Assembly: GCF_007828045.1 (NCBI RefSeq)
Contig: NZ_VITN01000020.1
Location: forward strand, 1 to 64,000
Length of the DNA: 64,000 nucleotides
Reading direction: 5' to 3'
From: Nitrospirillum amazonense
GTDB taxonomy: Bacteria > Pseudomonadota > Alphaproteobacteria > Azospirillales > Azospirillaceae
Below the pieces are notes generated by a model, which did not search any database, was not told the origin of the DNA, and saw only the letters and a list, made by a program, of their open reading frames with translations. The position numbers and the translations under genes were made by a program. Shown here piece by piece: positions 25,364 through 33,966 of this stretch; within the stretch, counting starts at the first letter, position 1; the number at the start of each line of letters is the position of its first letter.

Positions 25364-27223
25364 CTATTCCTTGACCTGCCCCGGCAGATCCCAAATCTGC
25401 GCGTGGCCGCCAGCCAGGCTGGCGGCCTGGACCGGATGAAGGTCGAAAACGACGACCTCGTTCATCCCGACCTTGAGAAAGCTTTCCGGCACGAACAGGG
25501 TGCGTTGCGGCCCGACCGACCAATGGCGGCCGAGGTTGTGGCCATTGACCCAGGCATAGCCTTTGCCCCAGCCACGCATGTCGAGGAAGGTGTAGCCGGC
25601 CTCCTTGACCTCGAACATGCCGCGGTGGAAGGCAGGGCCGTCGCCCATGCCGGCCTGGAACGCCAGGCCGCCAAGGTCGTCCAGTGGCAGCCCCTCATGG
25701 GTCCAGCCCTGCAAGGGCTGGCCGTCCAACGTCACCCCGCCGATAAGGCCCTTCTGGTCCCGACCGATGCGCTCGCCATAATTGACGTGCCCCATGGTGT
25801 CGATCAGGATCTCAAGGCTGTCCCCCGCCCGGGCGGACAGGGCGATTTCGCGTTCGTTCAGGCGCCGGTCCAGCACCCCCACGCGGCGCCCGTTGACCGA
25901 CACCACGGCGTAATCGCGGACCTCGCCAATGCGCAGAGTGCCTTTGGCGGCCTTGGCGAACCGGTGGCGATAGCGCATGAGGCCATGGCTCTGGCCCAGC
26001 GATTCCAGTGTCCGGGGGGCCGGCGCCACCACCGGCTTGCCCAACAGGGGCGTGACGGCCGCCGTCTCGGTCAGCCGGAAGCGGGGGATCTCCAGGGCCT
26101 TTTGCGGCGCCGGCAGGGGGGCGAACCGCTCCGCCGGCAGATAGCGCTTCATCACCTCCAGCACGGCGCTGAACTTCGGCGTGGGGCGCCCGGCCTCATC
26201 GAACAGGGCGTCATAATCGTAGCTGGAGATGTCGGGCTGATAGGTTTCGGTCTTGCGGTCGAAGTTGGCGCCGGCGTCGAACCCGAACGACGTGCCGCCA
26301 TGCGCCATGTAGAAGCTGACCGAGATCTGGTGGTCCAGCATCCATTTAAGGCTGTCCAGCAAGGGCGGCGCCGGCATCGCGGAATGCACCTCGCCGAAAT
26401 GATCGAACCATCCGCCCCAGAGTTCGGTGCAGATGCGCGGACCGGACGGCTTGAACGCGGCGTAGCGCTTGAACTCTTCCTCCGCCTTGTCCGTGGTGCC
26501 GAAATTGATGCCGTTGATCAGCGACGGCAGGGCGCCCTTCTCAATGACCGACGCGCCGTCGACCGTGTACAGCGCGCCGTCGAAGCCCGCCGATCGGATC
26601 TGGTCGCGCACGGCCTCCATATAGGCCCGGTCCCCCCCGTAGGAGCCGTATTCATTCTCCACCTGGGTCACCAGGACCGGCCCGCCCTTGTCGATCTCCA
26701 GATGGGCGACCTCCTGGCCCAGGCGCTTCAGCCAGCGGCCGGACAGGTCCATATAGGTGGTGTCCAGCGACCGGGCCTTGACGCTCTCGTCCGCGAAAAC
26801 CCAGGCCGGCAGCGCGCCGCCGTCCCATTCCGCGCAGGCGTAGGGCCCGACGCGCAGCAGGACATGCAGGCCCTCTTCCTGCGCCAGGGTAAGCCAGGCG
26901 GACAGATCCAGGTTGCCGGTGAAGTCGTACCGCCCCGGCGCCTTTTCATGGGCGTTCCAGAAGACATAGGCGCTGAGCGTGTTCAGCCCCAGGCTCTTCA
27001 GCTTGCGCAGGCGGTCACGCCAGTCCGCGCGGGCGATGCGGGGGTAGTGCAGCTCGCCGGCCAGGATCTGCAAGGGCTGGCCATCCAACAGGAAGTGGTC
27101 GCCCGCGGTGGTGAAGCGGCTGGTGCCGGCCCGCGCGGCGGTGAAGGGGGCCATGGCGCCGGCGGTGAGACCGGCGGCGCCGGCCAGGAAGGTTCTGCGG
27201 GGGATCATGGCGGTCCGGTTCAT
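25364..27223 (-). CDS. GH35 beta-galactosidase (exported, Tat-type signal)
   Basis: The 619-residue protein is a GH35 retaining beta-galactosidase. Residues ~40-340 form the catalytic barrel with LGLNTLSAYVFWNAHE, RVGPYACAEWDGGALP, the acid/base Glu in TQVENEYGSYGG and the nucleophile Glu in CTELWGGWFDHFG; beta-sandwich domains follow. The N-terminus carries a twin-arginine signal (PRRTFLAGAAGL). The start at 27223 overlaps the stop of the upstream GH125 gene as ATGA, so translation is coupled. Its expected role is removal of terminal beta-galactose from plant or animal complex N-glycans in the periplasm. Confidence 0.93.
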   Translation of the reverse strand: MNRTAMIPRRTFLAGAAGLTAGAMAPFTAARAGTSRFTTAGDHFLLDGQPLQILAGELHYPRIARADWRDRLRKLKSLGLNTLSAYVFWNAHEKAPGRYDFTGNLDLSAWLTLAQEEGLHVLLRVGPYACAEWDGGALPAWVFADESVKARSLDTTYMDLSGRWLKRLGQEVAHLEIDKGGPVLVTQVENEYGSYGGDRAYMEAVRDQIRSAGFDGALYTVDGASVIEKGALPSLINGINFGTTDKAEEEFKRYAAFKPSGPRICTELWGGWFDHFGEVHSAMPAPPLLDSLKWMLDHQISVSFYMAHGGTSFGFDAGANFDRKTETYQPDISSYDYDALFDEAGRPTPKFSAVLEVMKRYLPAERFAPLPAPQKALEIPRFRLTETAAVTPLLGKPVVAPAPRTLESLGQSHGLMRYRHRFAKAAKGTLRIGEVRDYAVVSVNGRRVGVLDRRLNEREIALSARAGDSLEILIDTMGHVNYGERIGRDQKGLIGGVTLDGQPLQGWTHEGLPLDDLGGLAFQAGMGDGPAFHRGMFEVKEAGYTFLDMRGWGKGYAWVNGHNLGRHWSVGPQRTLFVPESFLKVGMNEVVVFDLHPVQAASLAGGHAQIWDLPGQVKE

Positions 27224-28653
27224 ATGGGCGTGCGCAACAGCGCCGGCTTGCGGGCCAGCAGGTCGATCATCAATTCGCCGAACAGGGTGTTGGCCCAGGC
27301 GAACCAGGATCGGGTGAAATGGGTGGGATCGTCCTGGTCGAACGCCTCGTGCATGAAGCCGGTGCCGGCATGCGTCGTCTTCAGCCAGCCCAGGCACTGG
27401 CGGATTTCGGCGTCGTCGTCGCTGGTCAGGGCACGCACGATGATGGCCATGGGCCAGATCATGCGCAGGCCTTCATGCGGGCCGCCGATGCCCTCGGCCG
27501 CCTTGCCCCGGAAGAAATAGGGGTTGTCGTCGCTCCACACCCGTGCCCGGGTGCGGCGGTACAGGGGGTCGTCGGTGGCACAGCAGCCCAGGTAGGGCAG
27601 GCCCAGCAGGCTGGGCACGTTGGCATCGTCCATGAACAGGCGGTTGCCGAAGCCATCGGCCTCATAGGCCCAGATGTCCTGGCCGGCCGCGTCTGTCATG
27701 CGACCATGGGCCCGCACCGCCGTCTCCACCTCCGCCGCCAGGGCCAGCGCGTCCTGGGCCAACGCCTCCTCCCCGCCCGCCGCCCGCCACAGCGGCGCCA
27801 GCTGGCGCACGGCGGTGACCGCGAACAGGTTGCCGGGGATGTTGAAGGCGTAGAGGCAGGCGTCATCCGACGGGCGGAACATGGCGTGGATCAGGCCTAC
27901 CTTGCGGGTGGGGAAGCCGTAGCCGTCCAGCGCCAATGTCTCCGTCGGCGTTTCCGCCTTGCGCTGGAAGCGATAGGGGCCGGGACCATCCTTGCGCTGT
28001 TGCTGGCGCAAGGTGGCCACCACCAGGCGCATCGCCGCCCGCCATTCCTCATCGAACGGCGCCAGATCGCCGGTGGCCCGCCAATAGCCGTGGGCCAGGC
28101 GGATGGGATAGCACAGGCTGTCGATCTCCCACTTCCGCTCCGCCACGCCGGGCTTCATGTCCGTCAGGTCGCCCACCGCCCACTTGTTGGGCGTGGTGCC
28201 CTTGGGATCCCGCAGGAAGGCGTTGGCGTAGGGGTCGATCAGGATGCAGCGCGCCTGACGATGGATCAGACCCTGGAACACCTGGCGCAGCACGGCATCG
28301 TTCCTGGCCAACGGCAGGTAGGGCCAGACCTGGGCGGAACTGTCGCGCAGCCACAGGCATTCGATGTCGCCGGTGATGACGAAGCTGTCGGCCTTGCCGT
28401 CCAACCGCCCCAGTTCCACCGTCGTGTCCAGGGTGTTGGGGAAGCAGTTCTCGAACAGCCAAGCCAGCTCTGGGTCCGCGATGGCGGCTTTCACCCGCGC
28501 CAGCTCACGCTCCACCGCCGGGCTGGACACCTTGCGGCGCGCCGGGGGCGGACGCCGGCTGGCAAGGCTGACGGCACGGGCACGCCCTGCCGGGAAGGCC
28601 CCGGCCAGGGCGCCGCCCACCAGGCCCCGTAGCGTGTCACGGCGGCTGATCAT
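27220..28653 (-). CDS. GH125 exo-alpha-1,6-mannosidase (exported, Tat-type signal)
   Basis: The 477-residue enzyme matches GH125 (formerly DUF1237), inverting exo-alpha-1,6-mannosidases that act on N-glycan cores. Visible landmarks are NTLDTTVELGRLDGKADSF, the ITGDIECLWLRDSSAQVWPY strand-helix, DPYANAF, the ERKWEIDSLCYPIRLAHGYW block, MFRPSDDAC and DDANVPSLLGLPYLG. The signal is a twin-arginine type (ISRRDTLRGLVGG). In Xanthomonas NixL, the homologous step, this enzyme acts after the GH3 beta-xylosidase. A paralogue lies at 56002-57441. Confidence 0.92.
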   Translation of the reverse strand: MISRRDTLRGLVGGALAGAFPAGRARAVSLASRRPPPARRKVSSPAVERELARVKAAIADPELAWLFENCFPNTLDTTVELGRLDGKADSFVITGDIECLWLRDSSAQVWPYLPLARNDAVLRQVFQGLIHRQARCILIDPYANAFLRDPKGTTPNKWAVGDLTDMKPGVAERKWEIDSLCYPIRLAHGYWRATGDLAPFDEEWRAAMRLVVATLRQQQRKDGPGPYRFQRKAETPTETLALDGYGFPTRKVGLIHAMFRPSDDACLYAFNIPGNLFAVTAVRQLAPLWRAAGGEEALAQDALALAAEVETAVRAHGRMTDAAGQDIWAYEADGFGNRLFMDDANVPSLLGLPYLGCCATDDPLYRRTRARVWSDDNPYFFRGKAAEGIGGPHEGLRMIWPMAIIVRALTSDDDAEIRQCLGWLKTTHAGTGFMHEAFDQDDPTHFTRSWFAWANTLFGELMIDLLARKPALLRTPI

Positions 28654-28678
28654 CGCGTCTTCCTCATTTCGGCCCTTT

Positions 28679-31285
28679 TCATTTGGGCAGGGCTTGGCGG
28701 CCCTGGATATCGACCGTCTTCTCCACCCCCGGGGTGAAATCCGGTTGACCGCCCCCCACGAAGACCTGATAGCGCCCCGCCTCCACCGCGCGGTTGCCGG
28801 CGGCGTCCACGCCGCTGATGTCACGGGGCTGCACCTGGAAGGTCACGCGCTTGCTCTCCCCTGGCTCCAGATGCACCCGCTGGAACCCGGCCAGCAGGCG
28901 GCGTGGCGCCAGGGGGCCGGACGGCGGCGTGACGTACAGCTGCGCCACCTCCTCACCCGGGTGGTCGCCCACGTTCCTGACGGTGGCGCTGGCGGTCAGC
29001 ACCTGGCCGGCCGGCAGCTCGGTCGCGGACATCGCCAGGTCGTCATAGGCATAGCGGGTATAGCTGAGGCCGAAGCCGAAGGGGTACAGCGGCGTGCCCT
29101 CGAAATAACGATAGGTGCGCCCGGCCATGGCGTAGTCGATGAACGGCGGCAGGTCGCGGACGGAGCGGTAGAAGGTCACCGGCAGGCGGCCGGACGGGTT
29201 GTTGCTGCCCGTCAGCGTCTCGGCGAGCGCCCGGCCGCCGCGCTCCCCCGGGTACCAGGCGGCCAGCACCGCGTCGGCATGGTCCTGCGCCCAGGTCAGG
29301 GCCACGGCGCTGCCGGACATCAGCACCACCACCAGGGGCTTGCCGGTCGCGGCCAGGGCCTCCAGCAATTGGCGCTGCGGCGGGGGCAGGCCGATGTCGG
29401 TGCGGTCGCCGCCGTCGAAGCCCGGCACGGCAATACTCAGTTCCTCCCCCTCCACGTCCGGCGACAGGCCAATGAAGGCGATGATGGCGTCCGCGCCCTT
29501 GGCAGCGGCCACGGCTTCCGCCCGCTGCACCTCCGCCGGGGCCAGCCACATCAGGCGCACCCCCTGGTCCTGACCGCTGTGCACCAGTTCCAGGCGCAGC
29601 CGGTGGGGGCTGGTGCCATCGACATGCAGGGGCACCACAAGGTCGCCATCCTTGCCCGTGCCGGGGTCGTTCAGCACCAGCCGGCCGTCCAGGTACAGGC
29701 GCACGGGGTCATGCCCATGGCAATCAAAGCAACGGTCCACCCGCACCGCCAGGGTGTAGTCGCCCGGGCCCGGCGGCACCAGCAGGCCGGTCCAGCGCAC
29801 GGCGTAGCGGCGCGCATCCATGCCGGGGACCGGCGGTACCTTGTCCCAGTCGAAATCGATGGTGCGGTCGGTACGGGTCAGGCGCGGTTCGCCACTGAAA
29901 TCCAGGCTGTCGAAATAGTCGCCGGTCAGGCCGGCCTCCGCCCCGCTGCCCGCCCCGGTCTTCATCGCCGTTTCGGGCACCAGCACGGGCACGCCCTCCG
30001 CCAGGGTCGACCCCTGGGCGTAGCGGACGGTGCCCACACCCGGGGCCATGCGCAGCGCCGCCAGGGGCGTGTAGGCCTGCACCGCGGTGCCGTGATAATT
30101 GGCCTCCAGCACGCCCAGCGCGTCGGCGTTGGGGCCGACCACAGCCAAGTTGGATCCGGGGGCCAGCGGTAGCGCGTTATTGCGGTTCTTCAGCAGTACG
30201 ATGGACTTGCGCGCGGCCTCCAGCGCCAGGGCGCGGGCGTTCACGTCGTCGATACGCTCCGCCCCGATGTCGGCGTAAGGGTCGGCGGCGGTGAAGGCGC
30301 CCAGCCGCGCACGGGCGGCCATGACGCGCCGCGCCGCCTGGTCCACCGCACCCTCCGTCACCAGGTGCTGGCTGACGACAGCGCCCAGGTCGGCATACGC
30401 GTAGCGGCCGCCGCCGCCACAGTTCAGGTCGGTGCCCGCCAGCAGGGCGGCGGCGGCCGAGCCGGCGTTGTCGGCGCGGTAGTGGTGGAAGCGGGTCATG
30501 TCGTCCACCGCGTCGCAGTCGGACACGACATAGCCCTTGAACCCCCAATCCCGCCGCAGCCGGCCGTTCAGCAATTCCGGATCCGCGCACACCGGTGTGC
30601 CGTGCAGGGCGTTGTAGGCGCACATGATGGACCCCACCTGCCCTTCCGTGACGGTGGCACGGAAGGCCGGCAGGTAGGTCGCTTCCAAATCATGCGGCGA
30701 GACATCGACGTCGAAGGCGTGGCGCCCGGCCTCCGGCCCGCTGTGCACGACGAAATGCTTGGCGGTGGCGATGGCCTTGGGATGGGCCGGATCCGGCCCC
30801 TGAATGCCCTGGATGAAGGCCACGGCCAGACGGCCGGTCAGATAAGGATCCTCGCCATAAGTTTCCTGCCCCCGGCCCCAGCGCGGATCGCGGAAAATGT
30901 TGATGTTGGGCGACCAGATGGTCAGGCCCTGGTAGCGGTCATGGTCGGCCTTGGGCCCGGCGGCGTTGTATTTGGCCCGCGCCTCGGTGGAAACGGTGTC
31001 GCCCACGCGGCGCAGCAGGTCCGTATCCCAGGTGGCGGCCAGGCCGATGGCCTGGGGGAAAACGGTGGCGTAACCGGCACGGGCGGTGCCGTGCAGCCCT
31101 TCATTCCACCATTCGTAGGCCGGCAGATCCAGGCGCGGGATGGCCGGGGCCGCGCTCTGGATCTGGCCGATCTTCTCCGCCAGGGTCATGCGGTTGACCA
31201 GCGCATCGCTGTCCGTCTGCGACCAAGCCCCGGTGGGCAGGACCAGGGACAGCAGCGCCGCCCCCAGCGCAAGAACCCGCCTCAC
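28679..31285 (-). CDS. GH3 glycosidase with PA14 domain, probable beta-xylosidase
   Basis: The 868-residue protein has a Sec signal peptide (to about residue 22), a GH3 N-terminal barrel (GRGQETYGEDPYLTG, KHFVVHSGPE, and the nucleophile Asp in YVVSDCDAVDDM), a PA14 insert (from GLTGDYFDSLDF to about VRLMWLAP), the GH3 C-terminal alpha/beta sandwich and a fibronectin-like end. The start is a GTG at 31285 overlapping the upstream stop (GTGA). GH3 members can be beta-glucosidases or xylosidases. Here, between GH2 and GH125 genes as in the nix cluster, cleavage of the plant-specific beta-1,2-xylose (NixI-like) is the best guess. Confidence 0.9.
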   Translation of the reverse strand: MRRVLALGAALLSLVLPTGAWSQTDSDALVNRMTLAEKIGQIQSAAPAIPRLDLPAYEWWNEGLHGTARAGYATVFPQAIGLAATWDTDLLRRVGDTVSTEARAKYNAAGPKADHDRYQGLTIWSPNINIFRDPRWGRGQETYGEDPYLTGRLAVAFIQGIQGPDPAHPKAIATAKHFVVHSGPEAGRHAFDVDVSPHDLEATYLPAFRATVTEGQVGSIMCAYNALHGTPVCADPELLNGRLRRDWGFKGYVVSDCDAVDDMTRFHHYRADNAGSAAAALLAGTDLNCGGGGRYAYADLGAVVSQHLVTEGAVDQAARRVMAARARLGAFTAADPYADIGAERIDDVNARALALEAARKSIVLLKNRNNALPLAPGSNLAVVGPNADALGVLEANYHGTAVQAYTPLAALRMAPGVGTVRYAQGSTLAEGVPVLVPETAMKTGAGSGAEAGLTGDYFDSLDFSGEPRLTRTDRTIDFDWDKVPPVPGMDARRYAVRWTGLLVPPGPGDYTLAVRVDRCFDCHGHDPVRLYLDGRLVLNDPGTGKDGDLVVPLHVDGTSPHRLRLELVHSGQDQGVRLMWLAPAEVQRAEAVAAAKGADAIIAFIGLSPDVEGEELSIAVPGFDGGDRTDIGLPPPQRQLLEALAATGKPLVVVLMSGSAVALTWAQDHADAVLAAWYPGERGGRALAETLTGSNNPSGRLPVTFYRSVRDLPPFIDYAMAGRTYRYFEGTPLYPFGFGLSYTRYAYDDLAMSATELPAGQVLTASATVRNVGDHPGEEVAQLYVTPPSGPLAPRRLLAGFQRVHLEPGESKRVTFQVQPRDISGVDAAGNRAVEAGRYQVFVGGGQPDFTPGVEKTVDIQGRQALPK

Positions 31286-33966
31286 GACCGTGTCCCCTTG
31301 GTGGCGCCGGCCAGTGAGCGCACGGACAGGGCTTGGCGCAGGGCGGCGATGTCGGCGGCACTGCGCACGGCCAGCGTCACCGTCTGGCCCGGCAACAGGT
31401 CGAAGGCGTTGTCCGACAGGCTGACGTCCCTGTCACCGAACTCCACCCAGACGCCACGGGCCAGGCGCTGAGCCTTGATCGTCAGGGTATAGCCGTCGGC
31501 GGCGGGCTGCAGGTCGGCGGTCAGCCCCGGATCCGTCAGGGCCAGGTCGATGGCGTCGGCGAAATAAACGATCTCGCGCGACACCGGCTGACCACCCTGC
31601 AGCAGTTCCACCACCGCGACGGTACGGGCCGGATCAGCCCCCTTCAACAGGGCGGCATCCTCGAAGGATCCCGCGTCGGTGCTGGACAGCGGCGCCAGGG
31701 TGACCGGCGTCGTGCGTTCCTGCCGGACGGTGCCGTCCATGTCCATCACCCGCAGGCGCCACTGCGCCGCCCTCGGGGCGGTCAGGTCCGACACCAGGTG
31801 AATATTGGTCTTGCCGTTATGCCGCTGGGCCGCCGCCAGCAATGGGGCGTAGAAGCGGCGGGCATGGAACTGCAGCGCCTTCCAACGGCCGAAATAGTCG
31901 ATGCTGGACCAGGAGGCGCCGGGCCAAACGTCGTTCAGCTGCCAATACAGCGACCCCATGCTGTGGGGGCGGGAGGCGCGCAGATGTTCCGCCGCCATCT
32001 GTATGCCCTCCGCCTGCATCACCTGGCTGAGATAGACGAAGGCGGCGAAGTCCTTGGGCTCGCCATAATATTTACGGATATAGAACAGCAGGCGGTCGTT
32101 ACCGTTGCCATTGGCGAATTTCTGGTGCGCCCGCATGACCGGCGAATTCGGGCTGGTCAGGTCCTCGGCATTGGCGAACGCGCGCACGGTGCGCATCACC
32201 GGGAAGGATTGCAGGCCGTATTCGGACTGGAAACGCGGCGTGGTGTCCAGGTAATCCTCTAGCGGGGCGGAGCCGGACCACACCTTCCAGTAATGCTTGT
32301 CGCCGTCGTCCATGACATCGGCGGGGCCGTCGAAATCGGTGCTGGGGGTGCTGGCCCAATAGGGGACGCCGCCGGCGTACTTGGCCACCACGCCGCGCAG
32401 CACGTCGCCGAACAGCACGGTCATGCCGGTGACGATGCGCTCCCGCTCCGCAGGCGGAATGCTGTCCTTGAACGTCTGGCGGTCGGGCCAGGATTCCCAG
32501 CCGGTCTGCACCTCGTTGTTGCCGCACCACAGGACGATGCTGGGGTGGTCGCGCAGGCGCTTCACCTGGTCCACCGCCTCGGCCCGGCTGCTCTCGCGGA
32601 AGGCCACGTCATAGGGGGTGATGGCGCCGCCGAACATGAAGTCCTGCCACACCATGACGCCCATCTCGTCCGCCAGGTCGTAGAAGGCGTCGTCCTGGTA
32701 GTGGCCGCCGCCCCACATACGCAGCATGTTCATGTTGGCGTCGCGGGCGGATTGCAGCAGGGCGCGCGCGGTATCCGCCGGCACCCGGCTGGGGAAGCTG
32801 TCCATGGGGATGAGGTTGGCGCCCTTGGCGAAAACGGGGATGCCGTTCACCACGAACTCAAAGCTCTTGCCCCACTGGTCGGGCGCGCGGCGCAGTTCCA
32901 CCTGGCGCAGGCCGGTACGCCGCGCCGCGGTGGCCACGACGGCGGCACCGTCATTGATGGTCGCCTTGAAGGTGTAAAGGTCGGGCGCGCCGTAGCCCAC
33001 GGGATACCACAGGCGGGGATGGTCGATGCGCACCGGCAGGCTGACCTGGTTGGTCCCGGCGTCCAGTGCCACGTCCTGGGTGACGGCGGGCAGCGCCGTG
33101 CCGTCCGGGGCGGTGGGGGTGACCGTCACGCGCACGGTGCCCGGCCGGTCGGCGGTGATCTCGAACTCCGCCCGCACCGCCGCCGCCTCGGTTCCCACCT
33201 TCTGCTGCTCGATGTGGAAATCGGCCAGGCGGGGGCCGTCCCAGGCCTCCAGCCGCACGGGCCGCCAGATGCCCAGGGTGACGTAGCGGGGACCCCAGTC
33301 CCAGCCGTACTGGTAGTTGGCCTTGCGCACGTAGTTGGAGGTCTGCTTGCCTGCGGGTTCATCCCCAAAGGCGCTGTCGAACTCACCCGGCAAGGCATAA
33401 GGCTGCTTCAGCAGCCAGGGTTGCAGCTTGGCGATGGGGGAGTGCAGCGCCACCGACAGGGTGTTGGCGCCGGGGCTCAGCGCCTGCTTCACCGGCACAC
33501 GCCAGCGGCGGAACATGTTGTCGGCCGACAGCAGCGGTTTGCCGTTCACGCTGACGTCGGCGAAGGTGTCCAGCCCCTCGAACACCAGATCGACATGGTC
33601 ATGGCGCAGCGTCGCCTCGTCCACCGCCAGGGTGGTGCGGTAGTCCCAGTCGGCCAGGCCGATCCATTGCAGGCCCGCCTCGGCGTTGCGGTAGAACGGG
33701 TCGGCGATGCGGCCCAGGGCCAGCAGGTCGGTTTGCACCGCGCCGGGCACCGTGGCCGCCCGCCAGTGCGTATCTTCACCATGGGCCTTGGCGGCGGGAT
33801 CCTGCGGCGCCAGGCGGAAGGTCCAGCCCTGGTCCAGGTCCCGCACCACGGGTGCCGCGTCAGCCAGGCCAGGCGCCATCAGCGCCAAGGCGAACGCCAG
33901 GGGCAAGGAACGGTTCAGGGCGCGCGGCATGGGAAATTTCCTCTGGTGCGGCATCAGCTTAGTCAT
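31282..33966 (-). CDS. GH2 beta-mannosidase
   Basis: The 894-residue enzyme has the GH2 order of jelly-roll domain (DLDQGWTFRLAPQD, then FEGLDTFADVSVNGK), immunoglobulin-like domain, TIM barrel and C-terminal sandwiches. The barrel shows the GGGHYQDDAFYDLADEMGV segment, acid/base Glu in LWCGNNE and nucleophile Glu in SEYGLQSFP, typical of beta-mannosidases that cleave the core Man-beta-1,4-GlcNAc bond. A Sec signal (LNRSLPLAFALALMAPGLA) follows a short N-terminal extension. The ATG at 33966 overlaps the upstream GH20 stop as ATGA. An internal ATG before PRALNRS is an alternative start. Confidence 0.92.
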   Translation of the reverse strand: MTKLMPHQRKFPMPRALNRSLPLAFALALMAPGLADAAPVVRDLDQGWTFRLAPQDPAAKAHGEDTHWRAATVPGAVQTDLLALGRIADPFYRNAEAGLQWIGLADWDYRTTLAVDEATLRHDHVDLVFEGLDTFADVSVNGKPLLSADNMFRRWRVPVKQALSPGANTLSVALHSPIAKLQPWLLKQPYALPGEFDSAFGDEPAGKQTSNYVRKANYQYGWDWGPRYVTLGIWRPVRLEAWDGPRLADFHIEQQKVGTEAAAVRAEFEITADRPGTVRVTVTPTAPDGTALPAVTQDVALDAGTNQVSLPVRIDHPRLWYPVGYGAPDLYTFKATINDGAAVVATAARRTGLRQVELRRAPDQWGKSFEFVVNGIPVFAKGANLIPMDSFPSRVPADTARALLQSARDANMNMLRMWGGGHYQDDAFYDLADEMGVMVWQDFMFGGAITPYDVAFRESSRAEAVDQVKRLRDHPSIVLWCGNNEVQTGWESWPDRQTFKDSIPPAERERIVTGMTVLFGDVLRGVVAKYAGGVPYWASTPSTDFDGPADVMDDGDKHYWKVWSGSAPLEDYLDTTPRFQSEYGLQSFPVMRTVRAFANAEDLTSPNSPVMRAHQKFANGNGNDRLLFYIRKYYGEPKDFAAFVYLSQVMQAEGIQMAAEHLRASRPHSMGSLYWQLNDVWPGASWSSIDYFGRWKALQFHARRFYAPLLAAAQRHNGKTNIHLVSDLTAPRAAQWRLRVMDMDGTVRQERTTPVTLAPLSSTDAGSFEDAALLKGADPARTVAVVELLQGGQPVSREIVYFADAIDLALTDPGLTADLQPAADGYTLTIKAQRLARGVWVEFGDRDVSLSDNAFDLLPGQTVTLAVRSAADIAALRQALSVRSLAGATKGTRS

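Noticed and set aside
23047-25374. 775-codon plus-strand frame opposite the first GH92 gene
   Set aside because: GC-driven antisense shadow. The minus-strand GH92 is supported by signal peptide, motifs and full length. A similar shadow lies opposite the second GH92.
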